Below, in pieces: positions 26,469 to 37,142 of a stretch of 60,982 bases of DNA. A program made the position numbers and the translations under genes. Each line of letters starts with the position of its first letter. Positions within the stretch are counted from its first letter, which is position 1. A model generated the notes under the pieces. It worked only from the letters and a program-made list of their open reading frames with translations. It did not search any database and was not told the origin of the DNA. The DNA is from Actinomadura bangladeshensis (GTDB taxonomy: Bacteria > Actinomycetota > Actinomycetes > Streptosporangiales > Streptosporangiaceae), in the NCBI RefSeq assembly GCF_004348335.1, contig NZ_SMJW01000012.1, positions 1 through 60,982 on the forward strand, read 5' to 3'.

Positions 26469-27335
26469 GTGGCCACGCTCTCCCAATGGGTCGCCGGATC
26501 CCGGCCCCGCACCCTGCCCGCGTCCCTCGTTCCCGTCGTCGTCGGCACCGGCGTCGCGGTCGGCGAGGGCGACCCCGTCTGGTGGCGCGCCGTCCTCGCC
26601 GGGGTCGTCGCACTCGTCCTGCAGATCGGGGTGAACTACTCCAACGACTACAGCGACGGCATGCGCGGCACCGACGAGGACCGCGTCGGCCCGCTGCGGC
26701 TCGTCGGGTCGAGGGCCGCGCCGCCGAAGCAGGTCCTCGCCGCCGCGCTCGGCTGCTTCCTCGCCGCGGCCGCGGCCGGGCTGGTGCTCGCCGCCGTGAC
26801 GACGTGGTGGCTGCTGCTGGTCGGCGCCGTCGCGATCCTCGCGGCCTGGTTCTACACCGGCGGCAAGACCCCGTACGGATACCGGGCGCTGGGCGAGGTG
26901 TCGGTGTTCATGTTCTTCGGCCTCGTCGCCGTCGTCGGGACGGTGTACGTCCAGGTCGAGGCGCTTCCGTGGGAGGCGTGGGCGGCGGCGGTGCCGATCG
27001 GGCTGCTGGCCTGCGCGCTGCTCGTCGCGAACAACCTGCGCGACATCCCGACCGACCGCGAGTCGGGCAAGCGGACCCTGGCCGTGCTGCTCGGCGGCCC
27101 CTGGACCCGGATCCTGTACGCGGCGTGCACCGCGCTGCCGTTCATGTTCGTCCTGGCGCTGGCGGCGCCGCACCCGTGGGTGCTGCTCGCCCTGCTCGCG
27201 GCGCCGCTGTCGCTGCCGCCGACGCAGAAGGTGCTGCAGGGCGCGACCGGCCCCGCCCTGATCCCCGTGCTGGGCGAGACCGGCCGGCTCCAGATCGCCT
27301 ACGGCGCGCTGCTGGCGATCGGCCTCGCGCTCTGA
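26469..27335 (+). CDS. menA: 1,4-dihydroxy-2-naphthoate polyprenyltransferase (288 aa)
   Basis: MenA attaches the isoprenoid tail in menaquinone synthesis. The first aspartate-rich motif NDYSDGMRGTD at about 61-71 and the second, NNLRDIPTDRESGKRTLAVLL, are visible, with about nine membrane helices. The GTG at 26469 starts VATLSQWVAGSRPRTLPAS, the usual N-terminus; the open frame upstream overlaps the MFS gene and is rejected. The last 37 bases overlap the 3' end of the convergent membrane-protein gene. Other men genes are not in the window. Confidence 0.92.
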   Translation: MATLSQWVAGSRPRTLPASLVPVVVGTGVAVGEGDPVWWRAVLAGVVALVLQIGVNYSNDYSDGMRGTDEDRVGPLRLVGSRAAPPKQVLAAALGCFLAAAAAGLVLAAVTTWWLLLVGAVAILAAWFYTGGKTPYGYRALGEVSVFMFFGLVAVVGTVYVQVEALPWEAWAAAVPIGLLACALLVANNLRDIPTDRESGKRTLAVLLGGPWTRILYAACTALPFMFVLALAAPHPWVLLALLAAPLSLPPTQKVLQGATGPALIPVLGETGRLQIAYGALLAIGLAL

Positions 27336-28309
27336 CGCTCGGCGAGCAGGAAGGCGCCGGTGAGGCCCATGATGAGCCCGCCGAGCAGCCCGGACACGGC
27401 CGCCAGCCCGGCCACCGCGGTCGAGTCGCCTCCGAGGTCGCCCATCTGGGCGACCAGCACCAGGAGCCCGTAGAGCGACCAGGTGAACGTGGCGGCCGCA
27501 CCGACCCACGCGACGGCCAGCGGCACCGCGAACCTCGCCGGGCGCCCGCCGCGCCGGACGATCAGCAGCAGCGCGGCGGCGCCGGCGAGCGCGAGACCGC
27601 CCCAGACGCCGTCGGCGAGCTGCTGGGCGAGGTTCCTGCTCTCGATCTGGTCGGCGCGGAGCCCTGCCGTCCCGCCGAAGGCCCAGAAGACGTGCACGGC
27701 CGCGAAGGCCGCCGCGAACACGGTCGCCGCGCGCGCCAGGAGCGCCTGCAGCGGGTGGGTCGCGCCCTTGGGGACGTCCTTGGTGCGGACGGTGAAGACG
27801 TCCGTCCACCGGTCCCGCGCGTACAGGACGAAGGCCGTGAGCAGGCCGAGCCCCTGCACGGTGAAGCCCCCGTAGACAACACCGAACACCCACCCTTGGA
27901 GCGCGCCGTCGCCGGAGGCCACCGGCTCCGACGAGAAGAGCGTCTGCAGCAGCGTGCCCAGCGGGACGGCGAGGACGATCGGCGCGAGCAGCCCGGCGGC
28001 GACCCAGATCGGCGTCAGCACCAGCCACGCCGGGAGCCGCCTGCCCCACGGGAACGTGAACGCCAGCGCGACCAGCACGGCGACCGCGTCCATGCCCATG
28101 GTGATCGCGTTGCCGACGTAGAGAGCCGACTCCCGCGCCGCATCGGTGTCGTTCCATCCGACCGTGCTGCCGGACAGCCACGCGATCTTGATGGTGAGGT
28201 AGGGGACGCACGCGGCGATCGTCGCCGCGCAGACGGCGAGGCGCAGGCGCCCCGGCCCGCCGTGCGCCGCACGCGCCGGCCGGGTGAGCGGGTGAGCTGA
28301 AACGGTCAT
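27299..28309 (-). CDS. Hypothetical multi-pass membrane protein (336 aa)
   Basis: About nine hydrophobic segments are seen, beginning LRLAVCAATIAACVPYLTIKIAWLSG and ending LAAVSGLLGGLIMGLTGAFLLAE. The family is one of the uncharacterised actinobacterial membrane proteins; I recognise no catalytic motif. Signature features are YLTIKIAWLSGS and ESALYVGNAITMGMDAVAV. The 3' end overlaps menA by 37 bases on the opposite strand, and no terminator is visible between them. Confidence 0.85.
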   Translation of the reverse strand: MTVSAHPLTRPARAAHGGPGRLRLAVCAATIAACVPYLTIKIAWLSGSTVGWNDTDAARESALYVGNAITMGMDAVAVLVALAFTFPWGRRLPAWLVLTPIWVAAGLLAPIVLAVPLGTLLQTLFSSEPVASGDGALQGWVFGVVYGGFTVQGLGLLTAFVLYARDRWTDVFTVRTKDVPKGATHPLQALLARAATVFAAAFAAVHVFWAFGGTAGLRADQIESRNLAQQLADGVWGGLALAGAAALLLIVRRGGRPARFAVPLAVAWVGAAATFTWSLYGLLVLVAQMGDLGGDSTAVAGLAAVSGLLGGLIMGLTGAFLLAERQSARPIASSAP

Positions 28310-28366
28310 GCCCCGACCATGCCGGGACCGGCCCCGGCCGCGCTTCCCGCCGCCGGGTGAGACCTG

Positions 28367-28400
28367 GCCCGCCCCTCCCCCGCACGGGTGAGGGGCGGGC
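28367..28400 (-). terminator. Perfect 11-bp hairpin after ung
   Basis: GCCCGCCCCTC (28367-28377) pairs with GAGGGGCGGGC (28390-28400) around a 12-nt loop. It begins 6 bases after the ung stop on the minus strand. Confidence 0.7.
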
Positions 28401-28405
28401 GCGGG

Positions 28406-29080
28406 CTACCCCCAGCTGATCTCCGGGAGGCCGGCGTCGACGAGGGCCTTGTTCACGGCGCTGAACGGGCGCGTCCCGAAGAACTTCTTCGCGCTCAGCG
28501 GGCTCGGGTGCGCCGACTCGATCACGGTGTGCTGCGGCCCGGTGATCAGCCGGGCCTTCTTGCGCGCGTAGGCGCCCCACAGCACGAAGACGACGCGCTC
28601 GCTCTTGTCGTTCAGCGCGCGGATCGCGGCGTCGGTGAAGTCCTCCCAGCCCTTGCCGGCGTGCGAGCCCGCCTCGCCGCCGCGCACGGTCAGCACCGCG
28701 TTCAGCAGCAGGACGCCCTGGTCGGCCCAGCGGGTCAGGTCGCCCGACGCCGCCGCAGGGACGTCGAGGTCGGTCGCCAGCTCCTTGTAGATGTTGCGCA
28801 GCGACGGCGGCAGCCGCACCCCCTCCCGCACGCTGAAGCTGAGCCCGTGCGCCTGGCCGGGGCCGTGGTAGGGGTCCTGGCCGAGGATCAGCACGCGGGT
28901 GCCGTCGAACGGGCAGTGCCGGAAGGCGTTGAACAGGTCCTCCCGCGGCGGGTAGACGGTCTGCGCCGCGTACTCCCCGGCGACGAACGCGCCCAGCGCG
29001 GCGGTGGCGATCGGGTCGAGCAGCGGATCGAGCCGCTCCCGCCAGTCGCCGGGCAGCAGTTCCATCAGGTCGAGGGACAT
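28406..29080 (-). CDS. ung: Uracil-DNA glycosylase, family 1 (224 aa)
   Basis: Ung removes uracil from DNA. The catalytic water-activating motif GQDPYHGPGQAHGLSFSV is at about 68-85, the uracil-binding segment is VLLLNAVLTVRGG, and the minor-groove loop is HPSPLSA near 185-191. Length is normal. The ATG at 29080 starts MSLDLMELLPGDWRE. It stands alone, with a promoter region shared with the divergent ModA-like gene. Confidence 0.96.
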   Translation of the reverse strand: MSLDLMELLPGDWRERLDPLLDPIATAALGAFVAGEYAAQTVYPPREDLFNAFRHCPFDGTRVLILGQDPYHGPGQAHGLSFSVREGVRLPPSLRNIYKELATDLDVPAAASGDLTRWADQGVLLLNAVLTVRGGEAGSHAGKGWEDFTDAAIRALNDKSERVVFVLWGAYARKKARLITGPQHTVIESAHPSPLSAKKFFGTRPFSAVNKALVDAGLPEISWG

Positions 29081-29192
29081 CGTCGGGCCTCCGAGGACGT
29101 GATCTCCAATTGCCGGAAACACTAGTGCGCGCCACTGACACGCCACGCCGAATCACGGGCGGGAAAGGGCCCCGACCGTAGGATGACGCCAT

Positions 29193-29972
29193 ATGCCCGA
29201 TTCCCCCCGTCGGCGGCGCCTCCGCGCGTCCGTGCTGCTCGCCGCGCTCACCCTGCCCGCCCTCGGCTCGGGCTGCGGCGGCCCGTCTGGGCCGGCCACG
29301 CTGACCGTCCTCGCCAGCTCGTCGCTCACCGAGGTGTTCGGCGAGATGGGGACGGCCTACCACCAGGAGCATCCGGGGGTGAGGCTGCGCTTCGTGTTCG
29401 GCGGGTCCGTCGAGATGGCCGACCGGCTCTCCGAACGCGCCCCCGGCGACGTCCTCGTGACCGCGGACCGGGCGAGCATGGACGACGCCGCCGACGACCT
29501 GGCCGGACGCCCCCGGGTCGTCACCCACGACACGCTCACCATCGCGGTCGGCCCCGGTAACCCCAAGCGCGTCCGCGACCTGCGCGACCTGGAGCGGCCG
29601 GGCCTGCGCGTGGTGGTCGGCGCGGGCACGGTCCCGGTCGGCCGCTACACCCGCCAGATCCTCGCGAACGCGGGGCTGACGGTCCGGTGGAGCTCGGAGG
29701 AGATCAGCGCCCGCGCCGTCCTGGACCGCATCCGCGCCGGCGAGGCCGACGCCGGCCTGGTCTACATCACCGACCTGCGCTCGGCGGGTGTCGCGGCGAG
29801 CAGCGTCCCCATCCCGGCGGACCTGAACGTCACCGCCGCCTTCAACGCCGCCGCCGTCAAGGACTCCGAGCACGAGGACGAGGCGAACGCCTTCGTCTCG
29901 TGGCTCCTGACGCCCACCGCCCAGAAACTGTTCCACAAGTACGGCTTCCCCAACCCGCCGTCCCCCCGCTGA
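29193..29972 (+). CDS. modA: Molybdate-type ABC solute-binding lipoprotein ModA, orphan (259 aa)
   Basis: ModA binds molybdate or tungstate outside the membrane. A signal peptide with lipobox LGSGC (Cys about 29) is followed by LTVLASSSLTEVFGEMG, the family's N-terminal anion loop (SSSL), and later TVPVGRYTRQIL and ADAGLVYITDL. No permease or ATPase gene is adjacent; the Uma2 gene is next. It may serve a ModBC encoded elsewhere or bind another oxyanion. Confidence 0.88.
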   Translation: MPDSPRRRRLRASVLLAALTLPALGSGCGGPSGPATLTVLASSSLTEVFGEMGTAYHQEHPGVRLRFVFGGSVEMADRLSERAPGDVLVTADRASMDDAADDLAGRPRVVTHDTLTIAVGPGNPKRVRDLRDLERPGLRVVVGAGTVPVGRYTRQILANAGLTVRWSSEEISARAVLDRIRAGEADAGLVYITDLRSAGVAASSVPIPADLNVTAAFNAAAVKDSEHEDEANAFVSWLLTPTAQKLFHKYGFPNPPSPR

Positions 29973-30026
29973 CCCGCTTCCCGAACGGGATCACCGATTC
30001 CGGATACGCTGACTACACACGGTCTC

Positions 30027-30032
30027 TATAGT
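30027..30032 (+). promoter_or_regulatory. Candidate -10 box of the Uma2 gene
   Basis: TATAGT stands out in GC-rich DNA 36 bases upstream of the GTG at 30068. A good -35 box is not evident at the standard spacing. Confidence 0.4.
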
Positions 30033-30067
30033 GACGGGAGCCGAGCGTGATGGAGGAATCACCCAAA

Positions 30068-30739
30068 GTGAGCATTATTGCCACTGTTCACCACCACCGC
30101 GAGCTCCCCGACACCCCCTACAACCTCTGGATGCGGGACGAGCTCGCCGACGTACTGGATCTCCCCCACGACGGCACCCGTGTCGAAATCATCGGTGGGG
30201 AGATCGTCGTGTCACCAGGGCCGGACATGGCTCACAACTTCATCGTCCAGGACATCTCGGACGCCTTCGCGGCCGCGCGTGTCAGGGACGCCTCCTTTCC
30301 GTGGCGCTGTGTCGCCACGCAGGACCTGAACGTCAGCGACATCCATGACGGCTACATCCCCGACCTGTGCGTCCTCAACAGGAGGACCGCCGCGGAGGGA
30401 CGGCGCGCGCAGCTCCGCAAGGCTCTGCCCGCCCACCTCGAACTTGCGCTCGAGGTCACGTCGCCGAGCAATGCCCCGGACGACCGCCGCCCGGGCAACC
30501 GGCGGGCCAATCCGAGCAAGTGGAACGGCTACGCGCGGGTCGGCATCCCCTTCTACCTGCTGGTCGACCGCGATCCCAAGGAAGCGCGAACGACTCTCTT
30601 CAGTCGGCCCCACACCATGGTCGGCGAGTACCAGGAGGCGGTGAGCTGGGCGTTCGGCGAGCCCGTCAAGCTGCCGGAGCCGTTCGGCCTGGAAATCCTC
30701 ACCGACGAGTGGGAGCCCTGGCAGCGCGGTACGGTCTGA
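30068..30739 (+). CDS. Uma2-family (PD-(D/E)XK-type) endonuclease fold protein (223 aa)
   Basis: Uma2 proteins are restriction-like nuclease folds, greatly expanded in cyanobacteria and actinobacteria, with little known function. The N-terminal segment RVEIIGGEIVVSPGPDMAHNFI is the usual opening. YIPDLCVLNRR and LELALEVTSPSN carry the Asp and Glu of the PD-ExK-like site, followed by KWNGYARVGIPFYLLVDRD. The GTG at 30068 is chosen for its GGAGG 11 bases upstream; ATG 30050 or GTG 30047 in the same frame are alternatives. Confidence 0.88.
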   Translation: MSIIATVHHHRELPDTPYNLWMRDELADVLDLPHDGTRVEIIGGEIVVSPGPDMAHNFIVQDISDAFAAARVRDASFPWRCVATQDLNVSDIHDGYIPDLCVLNRRTAAEGRRAQLRKALPAHLELALEVTSPSNAPDDRRPGNRRANPSKWNGYARVGIPFYLLVDRDPKEARTTLFSRPHTMVGEYQEAVSWAFGEPVKLPEPFGLEILTDEWEPWQRGTV

Positions 30740-30809
30740 GCGCTCAACGCGCCCGCTCCCACCCGCACAACCCCCGCTTCCCCGGCCCGTCCCGGGGAAG
30801 GTGGAGGTC

Positions 30810-31277
30810 ATGGAGATCCTGGACCGGCCCGCACCCCCGAAGGGGCTGGGCCGCACACTGGCGCGCCTGCCCGTCCACCTGTACCGGATGCACCTCGGCC
30901 GGTTGATGCGCGGCCGCTTCCTGCTGCTCGATCACACCGGCCGGAAGTCCGGCAGGCCCCGGCAGGTGGTGCTCGAAGTGATCGAACACGCGGACGACGG
31001 CTACATCGTCTGCTCGGGTTTCGGCCCCAAGGCCGACTGGTACCGCAACGTCCTCGCCCATCCCGACGTCACCATCCAGGTGGGCCGGCACCGCATGGAC
31101 GTCACCGCCCACCGGCTTCCCCCCGCCGAGGGCGGCGAGATCATGGCCCGCTACGCCCCGCGCCACCCGAAGGCCGCCGCGAGACTCGTCCGCCTGATGG
31201 GCTTCAGCGTCGACGGCACCGCCGACGACTACCGCCGCGTAGGCCGAGAACTCCCCTTCCTCCGCCTCTCCCCCTGA
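30810..31277 (+). CDS. DUF385 (Ddn-like) deazaflavin-dependent nitroreductase family protein (155 aa)
   Basis: This family includes Mycobacterium tuberculosis Ddn and uses coenzyme F420. The signature LLLDHTGRKSGRPRQVVLEVI at about 44-64, GYIVCSGFGPKADWYRNVLAHPDVTIQVG at about 71-99, and RLPPAEGGEIMARYAPRHP are characteristic. Substrate is unknown; quinone or nitro compound reduction is typical. The ATG at 30810 has GGAGG just upstream. It ends 3 bases from the stop of the convergent transglutaminase-like gene. Confidence 0.9.
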   Translation: MEILDRPAPPKGLGRTLARLPVHLYRMHLGRLMRGRFLLLDHTGRKSGRPRQVVLEVIEHADDGYIVCSGFGPKADWYRNVLAHPDVTIQVGRHRMDVTAHRLPPAEGGEIMARYAPRHPKAAARLVRLMGFSVDGTADDYRRVGRELPFLRLSP

Positions 31278-31280
31278 CGC

Positions 31281-31819
31281 TCAGCCGTCCAGGGCGGCGG
31301 GGAGGGCTGTCGGGTGGGGCATTGATTTCAGGGCCTCTAGGACCGTTTCCGGGGGTGCTGCGTAGATCGTGGGGTGGATCGGGTCGGCAGGGTAGGCGAG
31401 GCGGTTCTCGGAGGGGGAGAACCGGACGTCTATGCCCGGTTTGTTGCCTCGGGGGTCGAGGAGGACCCAGCGGTCGTCCACCAGGGCGGCGGTCAGGCCG
31501 TGGAGGATGCCCGATGCCTGCTGGTAGGCAAGGCCCGCTTGGATGCCTCCCGCGCGCAGGAGGGCCACGTAGGCGTGGGACTTGGCGTAGCACAGCCCTG
31601 TGCGCTGGTCGAGGACGTCGGAGGCGCGCCAGGGGACGCGGGGGTCGCCGGTGTCCATGGAGTGCGGGACACGGTCGCGGACGTGGTCGAACGCGGCGTG
31701 GGCGTAGGCGATGTCGTCGCCGGTCCGCAGCTCCGCGGCGATCGACTGGACGAGCGGGTGCTCGATGTCGATCGCCTCGGAGGCCGCGAGGTAGTCCCAG
31801 GGGTCGGCGGCGAAGTCCA

Positions 31820-31820
<1 letters not shown>
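31281..31820 (-). CDS. Transglutaminase-like (cysteine protease fold) domain protein (179 aa)
   Basis: The Cys-His-Asp triad of the transglutaminase-like core is visible: the Cys in DQRTGLCYAKSHAYVALLRA at about 85-104, the His in GILHGLTAALV, and the Asp in DDRWVLLDPRG. The N-terminus MDFAADPWDYLAASEAIDIE is typical of the actinobacterial type that has no signal peptide. The role may be peptide cleavage or cross-linking. The start overlaps the dapB stop by one base (TGATG), so expression is linked to dapB. Confidence 0.85.
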
Positions 31821-33218
<1,398 letters not shown>

Positions 33219-33243
33219 GGGGAGTCCTCTCAACGCGGGCATG

Positions 33244-33290
33244 CGGACCACGGTCCGATTACCTTTCACAAGGTAACGGACCATAGTCCG
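33244..33290 (-). promoter_or_regulatory. Three-part palindromic operator upstream of azoR
   Basis: Three dyads abut: CGGACCACGGTCCG (33244-33257), TTACCTTTCACAAGGTAA (33259-33276, 7-bp arms) and CGGACCATAGTCCG (33277-33290). The outer two share the pattern CGGACCANNGTCCG. The block ends 26 bases upstream of the azoR start. The centre resembles HxlR/MarR-type sites in architecture; no such regulator gene is nearby. Confidence 0.7.
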
Positions 33291-33315
33291 CTTAACAAGC
33301 CCGCGCGGGCAGGAT

Positions 33316-34635
33316 TCAGGCGGAGAAGTCGCGGTCTCCGACGGGGCCGATGACGGTGAGCGCCTGCGGGGCGGACAGGACGTCGCGGGCGATCGCGCGG
33401 ACGTCGTCGAGCGTGACGGCCTCGATGCGCGCCAGGACCTCGTCCACCGGCAGCAGCGACTCATAGACCAGCTCGCTCTTGCCGATGCGGCTCATGCGGG
33501 AGCCGGTGTCCTCCAGGCCGAGGACCATGGCGCCGCGCAGCTGGCCCTTGCCGCGCTCCAACTCCTCGTCGGTGAGGCACTCCCCGGCGGCCTTGCCCAG
33601 CTCGTCCCGGCAGATCGAGAGGACCTCCTCGGCCTTCGCCGGCTGGCAGCCCGCGTAGACGCCGAAGATGCCCGAGTCGGCGTACTGCGCCGTGTAGCTG
33701 TAGACCGAGTACGCCAGGCCGCGCTTCTCCCGGATCTCCTGGAAGAGGCGGGACGACATGCCGCCGCCGAGCGCGGCGTTCAGCACGCCGAGCGCGAACC
33801 GGCGGTCGTCGGTACGGGACACGCCGGCGCCGCCGAGGATGATGTGCGCCTGCTCGGTGTCCTTGTCGATCACCACGCTGCGCGGGTCGAGCGGCGCGGG
33901 CGCCCCGTTCAGGCGGGGCGCGGCGGGCTCGGCGTCCCCGGTGAGGTGCCCGGCGAACGCGCGGGACACCAGCCCGACGACCTCGTCGTGGTCGATGTTG
34001 CCCGCGACCGACACCACCAGCTTGGACGGGACGTAGTGCTCCCGGTAGTAGCCGTGGATCCGGTCCCGGGACAGCGCGTTGATCGAGTCCTCGGAGCCGA
34101 GGATGGGGCGGCCGAGCGGGGTGTCGCCGTACAGCGCGGTGGAGAACTCGTCGTGGATCAGGTCGCCCGGGTCGTCGTCGCGCATGTGGATCTCTTCGAG
34201 GATCACACCGCGCTCGGCCTCGACGTCCTCGGGGCGGTTGACCGAGTCGGCGACCATGTCCGAGACGACGTCGACGGCGAGCGGCAGGTCGGCGTCGAGC
34301 ACCCGCGCGTAGTAGCAGGTGTACTCCTTGGCGGTGAACGCGTTGAGGTCGCCGCCGACCGCGTCGATCGCCGCGGAGATCTCCAGCGCCGAGCGCCGGC
34401 TCGTGCCCTTGAACAGCACGTGCTCCAGGTAGTGGCTCGCACCGGCGTCGGCGGGCGCCTCGTCCCGGGAGCCGACCGCCGACCAGATGCCGAACGCCGC
34501 GGACCGCACGGTCGGCATCGACTCGGTGATGATCCGCAGCCCGCCGGGCAGGACGGTGCGGCGCACCGCGCCGGCCCCGTCGGTGTGGATCGTGGTGGTG
34601 GTGCCGGGCTCCTGCGCCCGCGCCGGCAGGGTCAC
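33316..34635 (-). CDS. M16-family zinc peptidase (439 aa)
   Basis: This mitochondrial-processing-peptidase-like insulinase has the inverted zinc motif HxxEH in ASHYLEHVLFKGT at about 66-78 and the third ligand Glu in the following AERGVILEEIHM. A second, inactive M16 domain (VVIDKDTEQAHIILGGAG onward) and the Arg-Tyr region RLFQEIREKRGLAYSVYSY complete the fold. The GTG at 34635 is the start. It follows pnp in many actinobacteria; role not defined. Confidence 0.93.
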   Translation of the reverse strand: MTLPARAQEPGTTTTIHTDGAGAVRRTVLPGGLRIITESMPTVRSAAFGIWSAVGSRDEAPADAGASHYLEHVLFKGTSRRSALEISAAIDAVGGDLNAFTAKEYTCYYARVLDADLPLAVDVVSDMVADSVNRPEDVEAERGVILEEIHMRDDDPGDLIHDEFSTALYGDTPLGRPILGSEDSINALSRDRIHGYYREHYVPSKLVVSVAGNIDHDEVVGLVSRAFAGHLTGDAEPAAPRLNGAPAPLDPRSVVIDKDTEQAHIILGGAGVSRTDDRRFALGVLNAALGGGMSSRLFQEIREKRGLAYSVYSYTAQYADSGIFGVYAGCQPAKAEEVLSICRDELGKAAGECLTDEELERGKGQLRGAMVLGLEDTGSRMSRIGKSELVYESLLPVDEVLARIEAVTLDDVRAIARDVLSAPQALTVIGPVGDRDFSA

Positions 34636-34665
34636 GTGTCGCTCACATTCCTTCGTGGGAAAGCA

Positions 34666-34702
34666 CCCAGCCGGCCGTCCCGCAACGGGACGGCCGGCTG
34701 GG
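34666..34702 (-). terminator. Perfect 17-bp hairpin between pnp and the M16 gene
   Basis: 34666-34682 (CCCAGCCGGCCGTCCCG) pairs with 34686-34702 with only the three bases CAA as loop. It begins 12 bases after the pnp stop. It is the longest perfect hairpin found in the window. Confidence 0.85.
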
Positions 34703-34713
34703 CATGGACCGGG

Positions 34714-37062
34714 TCAGGAGTTGCGCTGGCCGGCGTCGTCGCCGCCGCGGCGGGTGCGGCGGCGGCGCGGGCCGCGCTCGCCGTCGTCCCGGCGCGGCCG
34801 GCGCTCGCCGGAGCCGTCGCCGTTGGACGCCGCCTCGGCGGTGTCCTCGCCGCCCTCGGCCTTGTCGGCGGCCTCGCGCTCGACCACCTCGACCGGCACC
34901 AGCGACAGCTTGCCGCGCTGGTCGATCTCGGTGACCTCGACCTGGATCTTCTCGCCGACGCCCATGACGTCCTCGACGTTCTCGATCCGGGCGCCGCCGT
35001 GCAGCTTGCGGATCTGCGAGACGTGCAGCAGGCCGTCCTTGCCGGGCAGCAGCGACACGAACGCGCCGAACGTGGTGGTCTTGACGACGGTGCCGAGGAA
35101 CCGCTCGCCGACCTCCGGCATGTGCGGGTTGGCGATCGAGTTGATCGCCTGCCGCGCCGCCTCGGCGGACGGGCCGTCGGTCGCGCCGACGTAGATGGTG
35201 CCGTCGTCCTCGATCGTGATGTCGGCGCCGGTGTCGTCCTGGATCGAGTTGATCATCTTGCCCTTGGGGCCGATGACCTCGCCGATCTTGTCGACCGGGA
35301 CCTTGATCGTGATGATCCGCGGCGCGTTCGGGCTCATCTCGGCGGGCGCCTCGATGGCCTCCTGCATGACGTCCAGGATCGCCAGGCGCGCGCCCTTGGC
35401 CTGCTTCAGCGCGGCGGCCAGCACCGAGGCGGGGATGCCGTCGAGCTTGGTGTCGAGCTGCAGCGCGGTGATCAGGTCGCGGGTGCCGGCGACCTTGAAG
35501 TCCATGTCGCCGAACGCGTCCTCGGCGCCGAGGATGTCGGTGAGCGTCACGTACTCGTCGCCCTCGTTGATGAGGCCCATCGCGATGCCCGCCACCATCT
35601 GCTTCAGCGGGACGCCCGCGTCCAGCAGCGACATGGTGGACGCGCACACCGAGCCCATCGAGGTGGAGCCGTTGGAGCCGAGCGCCTCCGACACCTGCCG
35701 GATCGCGTACGGGAACTCCTCGCGCGTCGGCAGCACCGGCAGCAGGGCGCGCTCGGCGAGCGCGCCGTGCCCGATCTCGCGCCGCTTCGGCGAGCCGACC
35801 CGGCCGGTCTCACCGGTGGAGTACGGCGGGAAGTTGTAGTTGTGCATGTAGCGCTTGGTGCGCTCGGGGTTCAGCGTGTCGATCGTCTGCTCCATGCGGA
35901 GCATGTTCAGCGTCGTCACGCCGAGGATCTGCGTCTCGCCGCGCTCGAACAGCGCCGAGCCGTGCACGCGCGGGACGACGTGCGCCTCGGCGGTCAGCTG
36001 GCGGATGTCCTTCAGGCCGCGGCCGTCCATGCGCAGCCCGTCGCGGATGACCCGCTCGCGGACCAGCTTCTTGGTGACGGCGCGGTAGGCGGCGGAGATC
36101 TCCTTCTCGCGCCCCTCGAACTGCTCGGCGAGCTTCTCGGCGGCGGCCGCCTTGATCTCGTCGAGCCGGGACTCGCGCTCCTGCTTGCCGGCGATGGTCA
36201 GCGCCTGCGCGAGGTCGCCGCTGACGGCGTCGGAGACGGCGGCGAGGACGTCGTCCTGGTAGTCCAGGAAGATCGGGTACTCGCGGGTCTCCTTGGCGGC
36301 CACGGCCGCGAGGTCGCTCTGCGCCTTGCACAGCACCTTGATGAACGGCTTGGCCGCCTCGAGGCCCTCGGCGACGGTCTCCTCGGTCGGGGCGGTGGCG
36401 CCCTCGCCGACGAGCCGCAGGGTCTCGCGGGTGGACTCCGCCTCGACCATCATGATCGCGACGTCGCCGTCGGCGAGCACGCGCCCGGCCACGACCATGT
36501 CGAAGGTGGCGCGCTCCAGTTCGGGGTGGGTGGGGAAGCCGACCCACTGGCCCTCGATCAGCGCGACGCGGACGCCGCCGATCGGGCCGGAGAACGGCAG
36601 CCCGGCCAGCTGCGTGGACATCGAGGCGGCGTTGATCGCCACGACGTCGTACAGGTGGTCGGGATGCAGCGCCATGATCGTCTCGACGATCTGGATCTCG
36701 TTGCGCAGGCCCTTGGTGAACGACGGGCGCAGCGGCCGGTCGATCAGCCGGCAGGTGAGGATCGCGTCCTCGGAGGGCCGGCCCTCGCGGCGGAAGAACG
36801 AGCCGGGGATGCGCCCGGCCGCGTACATCCGCTCCTCGACGTCCACGGTCAGCGGGAAGAAGTCGAGGTTGTCCTTCGGCTTCTTGGACGCGGTGGTCGC
36901 CGACAGCACCATCGTCTCGTCGTCGAGGTAGGCGACGGCCGAGCCGGCCGCCTGCCGGGCCAGCCGGCCCGTCTCGAAGCGGATGGTGCGGGTGCCGAAC
37001 GTGCCGTTGTCGATCACGGCCTCGGTGCTCTGCGCTCCGTCGATGCGCACGGCTTCTGTCAC
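34714..37062 (-). CDS. pnp: Polynucleotide phosphorylase (782 aa)
   Basis: PNPase is a 3'-5' phosphorolytic exoribonuclease and polymerase; in actinobacteria it also adds 3' tails. Two RNase PH domains are present (first from about 10, with [20 protein letters not shown]; second from about 340, with [15 protein letters not shown]), then KH ([17 protein letters not shown]) and S1 ([20 protein letters not shown]). The Arg/Asp/Gly-rich C-terminal tail after S1 is about 50 residues. The GTG at 37062 starts [11 protein letters not shown]. Gene order rpsO-pnp is universal. Confidence 0.97.
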   Translation of the reverse strand: MTEAVRIDGAQSTEAVIDNGTFGTRTIRFETGRLARQAAGSAVAYLDDETMVLSATTASKKPKDNLDFFPLTVDVEERMYAAGRIPGSFFRREGRPSEDAILTCRLIDRPLRPSFTKGLRNEIQIVETIMALHPDHLYDVVAINAASMSTQLAGLPFSGPIGGVRVALIEGQWVGFPTHPELERATFDMVVAGRVLADGDVAIMMVEAESTRETLRLVGEGATAPTEETVAEGLEAAKPFIKVLCKAQSDLAAVAAKETREYPIFLDYQDDVLAAVSDAVSGDLAQALTIAGKQERESRLDEIKAAAAEKLAEQFEGREKEISAAYRAVTKKLVRERVIRDGLRMDGRGLKDIRQLTAEAHVVPRVHGSALFERGETQILGVTTLNMLRMEQTIDTLNPERTKRYMHNYNFPPYSTGETGRVGSPKRREIGHGALAERALLPVLPTREEFPYAIRQVSEALGSNGSTSMGSVCASTMSLLDAGVPLKQMVAGIAMGLINEGDEYVTLTDILGAEDAFGDMDFKVAGTRDLITALQLDTKLDGIPASVLAAALKQAKGARLAILDVMQEAIEAPAEMSPNAPRIITIKVPVDKIGEVIGPKGKMINSIQDDTGADITIEDDGTIYVGATDGPSAEAARQAINSIANPHMPEVGERFLGTVVKTTTFGAFVSLLPGKDGLLHVSQIRKLHGGARIENVEDVMGVGEKIQVEVTEIDQRGKLSLVPVEVVEREAADKAEGGEDTAEAASNGDGSGERRPRRDDGERGPRRRRTRRGGDDAGQRNS

Positions 37063-37130
37063 GGGAAACCTCCTCAGGGTTCCATGTCGGACCTCGCGGC
37101 CGTTTCCCGTCGGCTTGTCACGCTGCCGGT

Positions 37131-37142
37131 CTTCGATCGAAG
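37131..37142. promoter_or_regulatory. Perfect 12-bp palindrome upstream of pnp
   Basis: CTTCGATCGAAG is self-complementary and lies about 70 bases before the pnp start in the rpsO-pnp gap. It could be an operator or part of a cold-shock or processing site. Confidence 0.35.

Noticed and set aside
26343..29936. An 1197-residue minus-strand ORF
   Set aside because: It runs antisense or out of frame across menA, the membrane protein, ung and modA, all of which have good family motifs.
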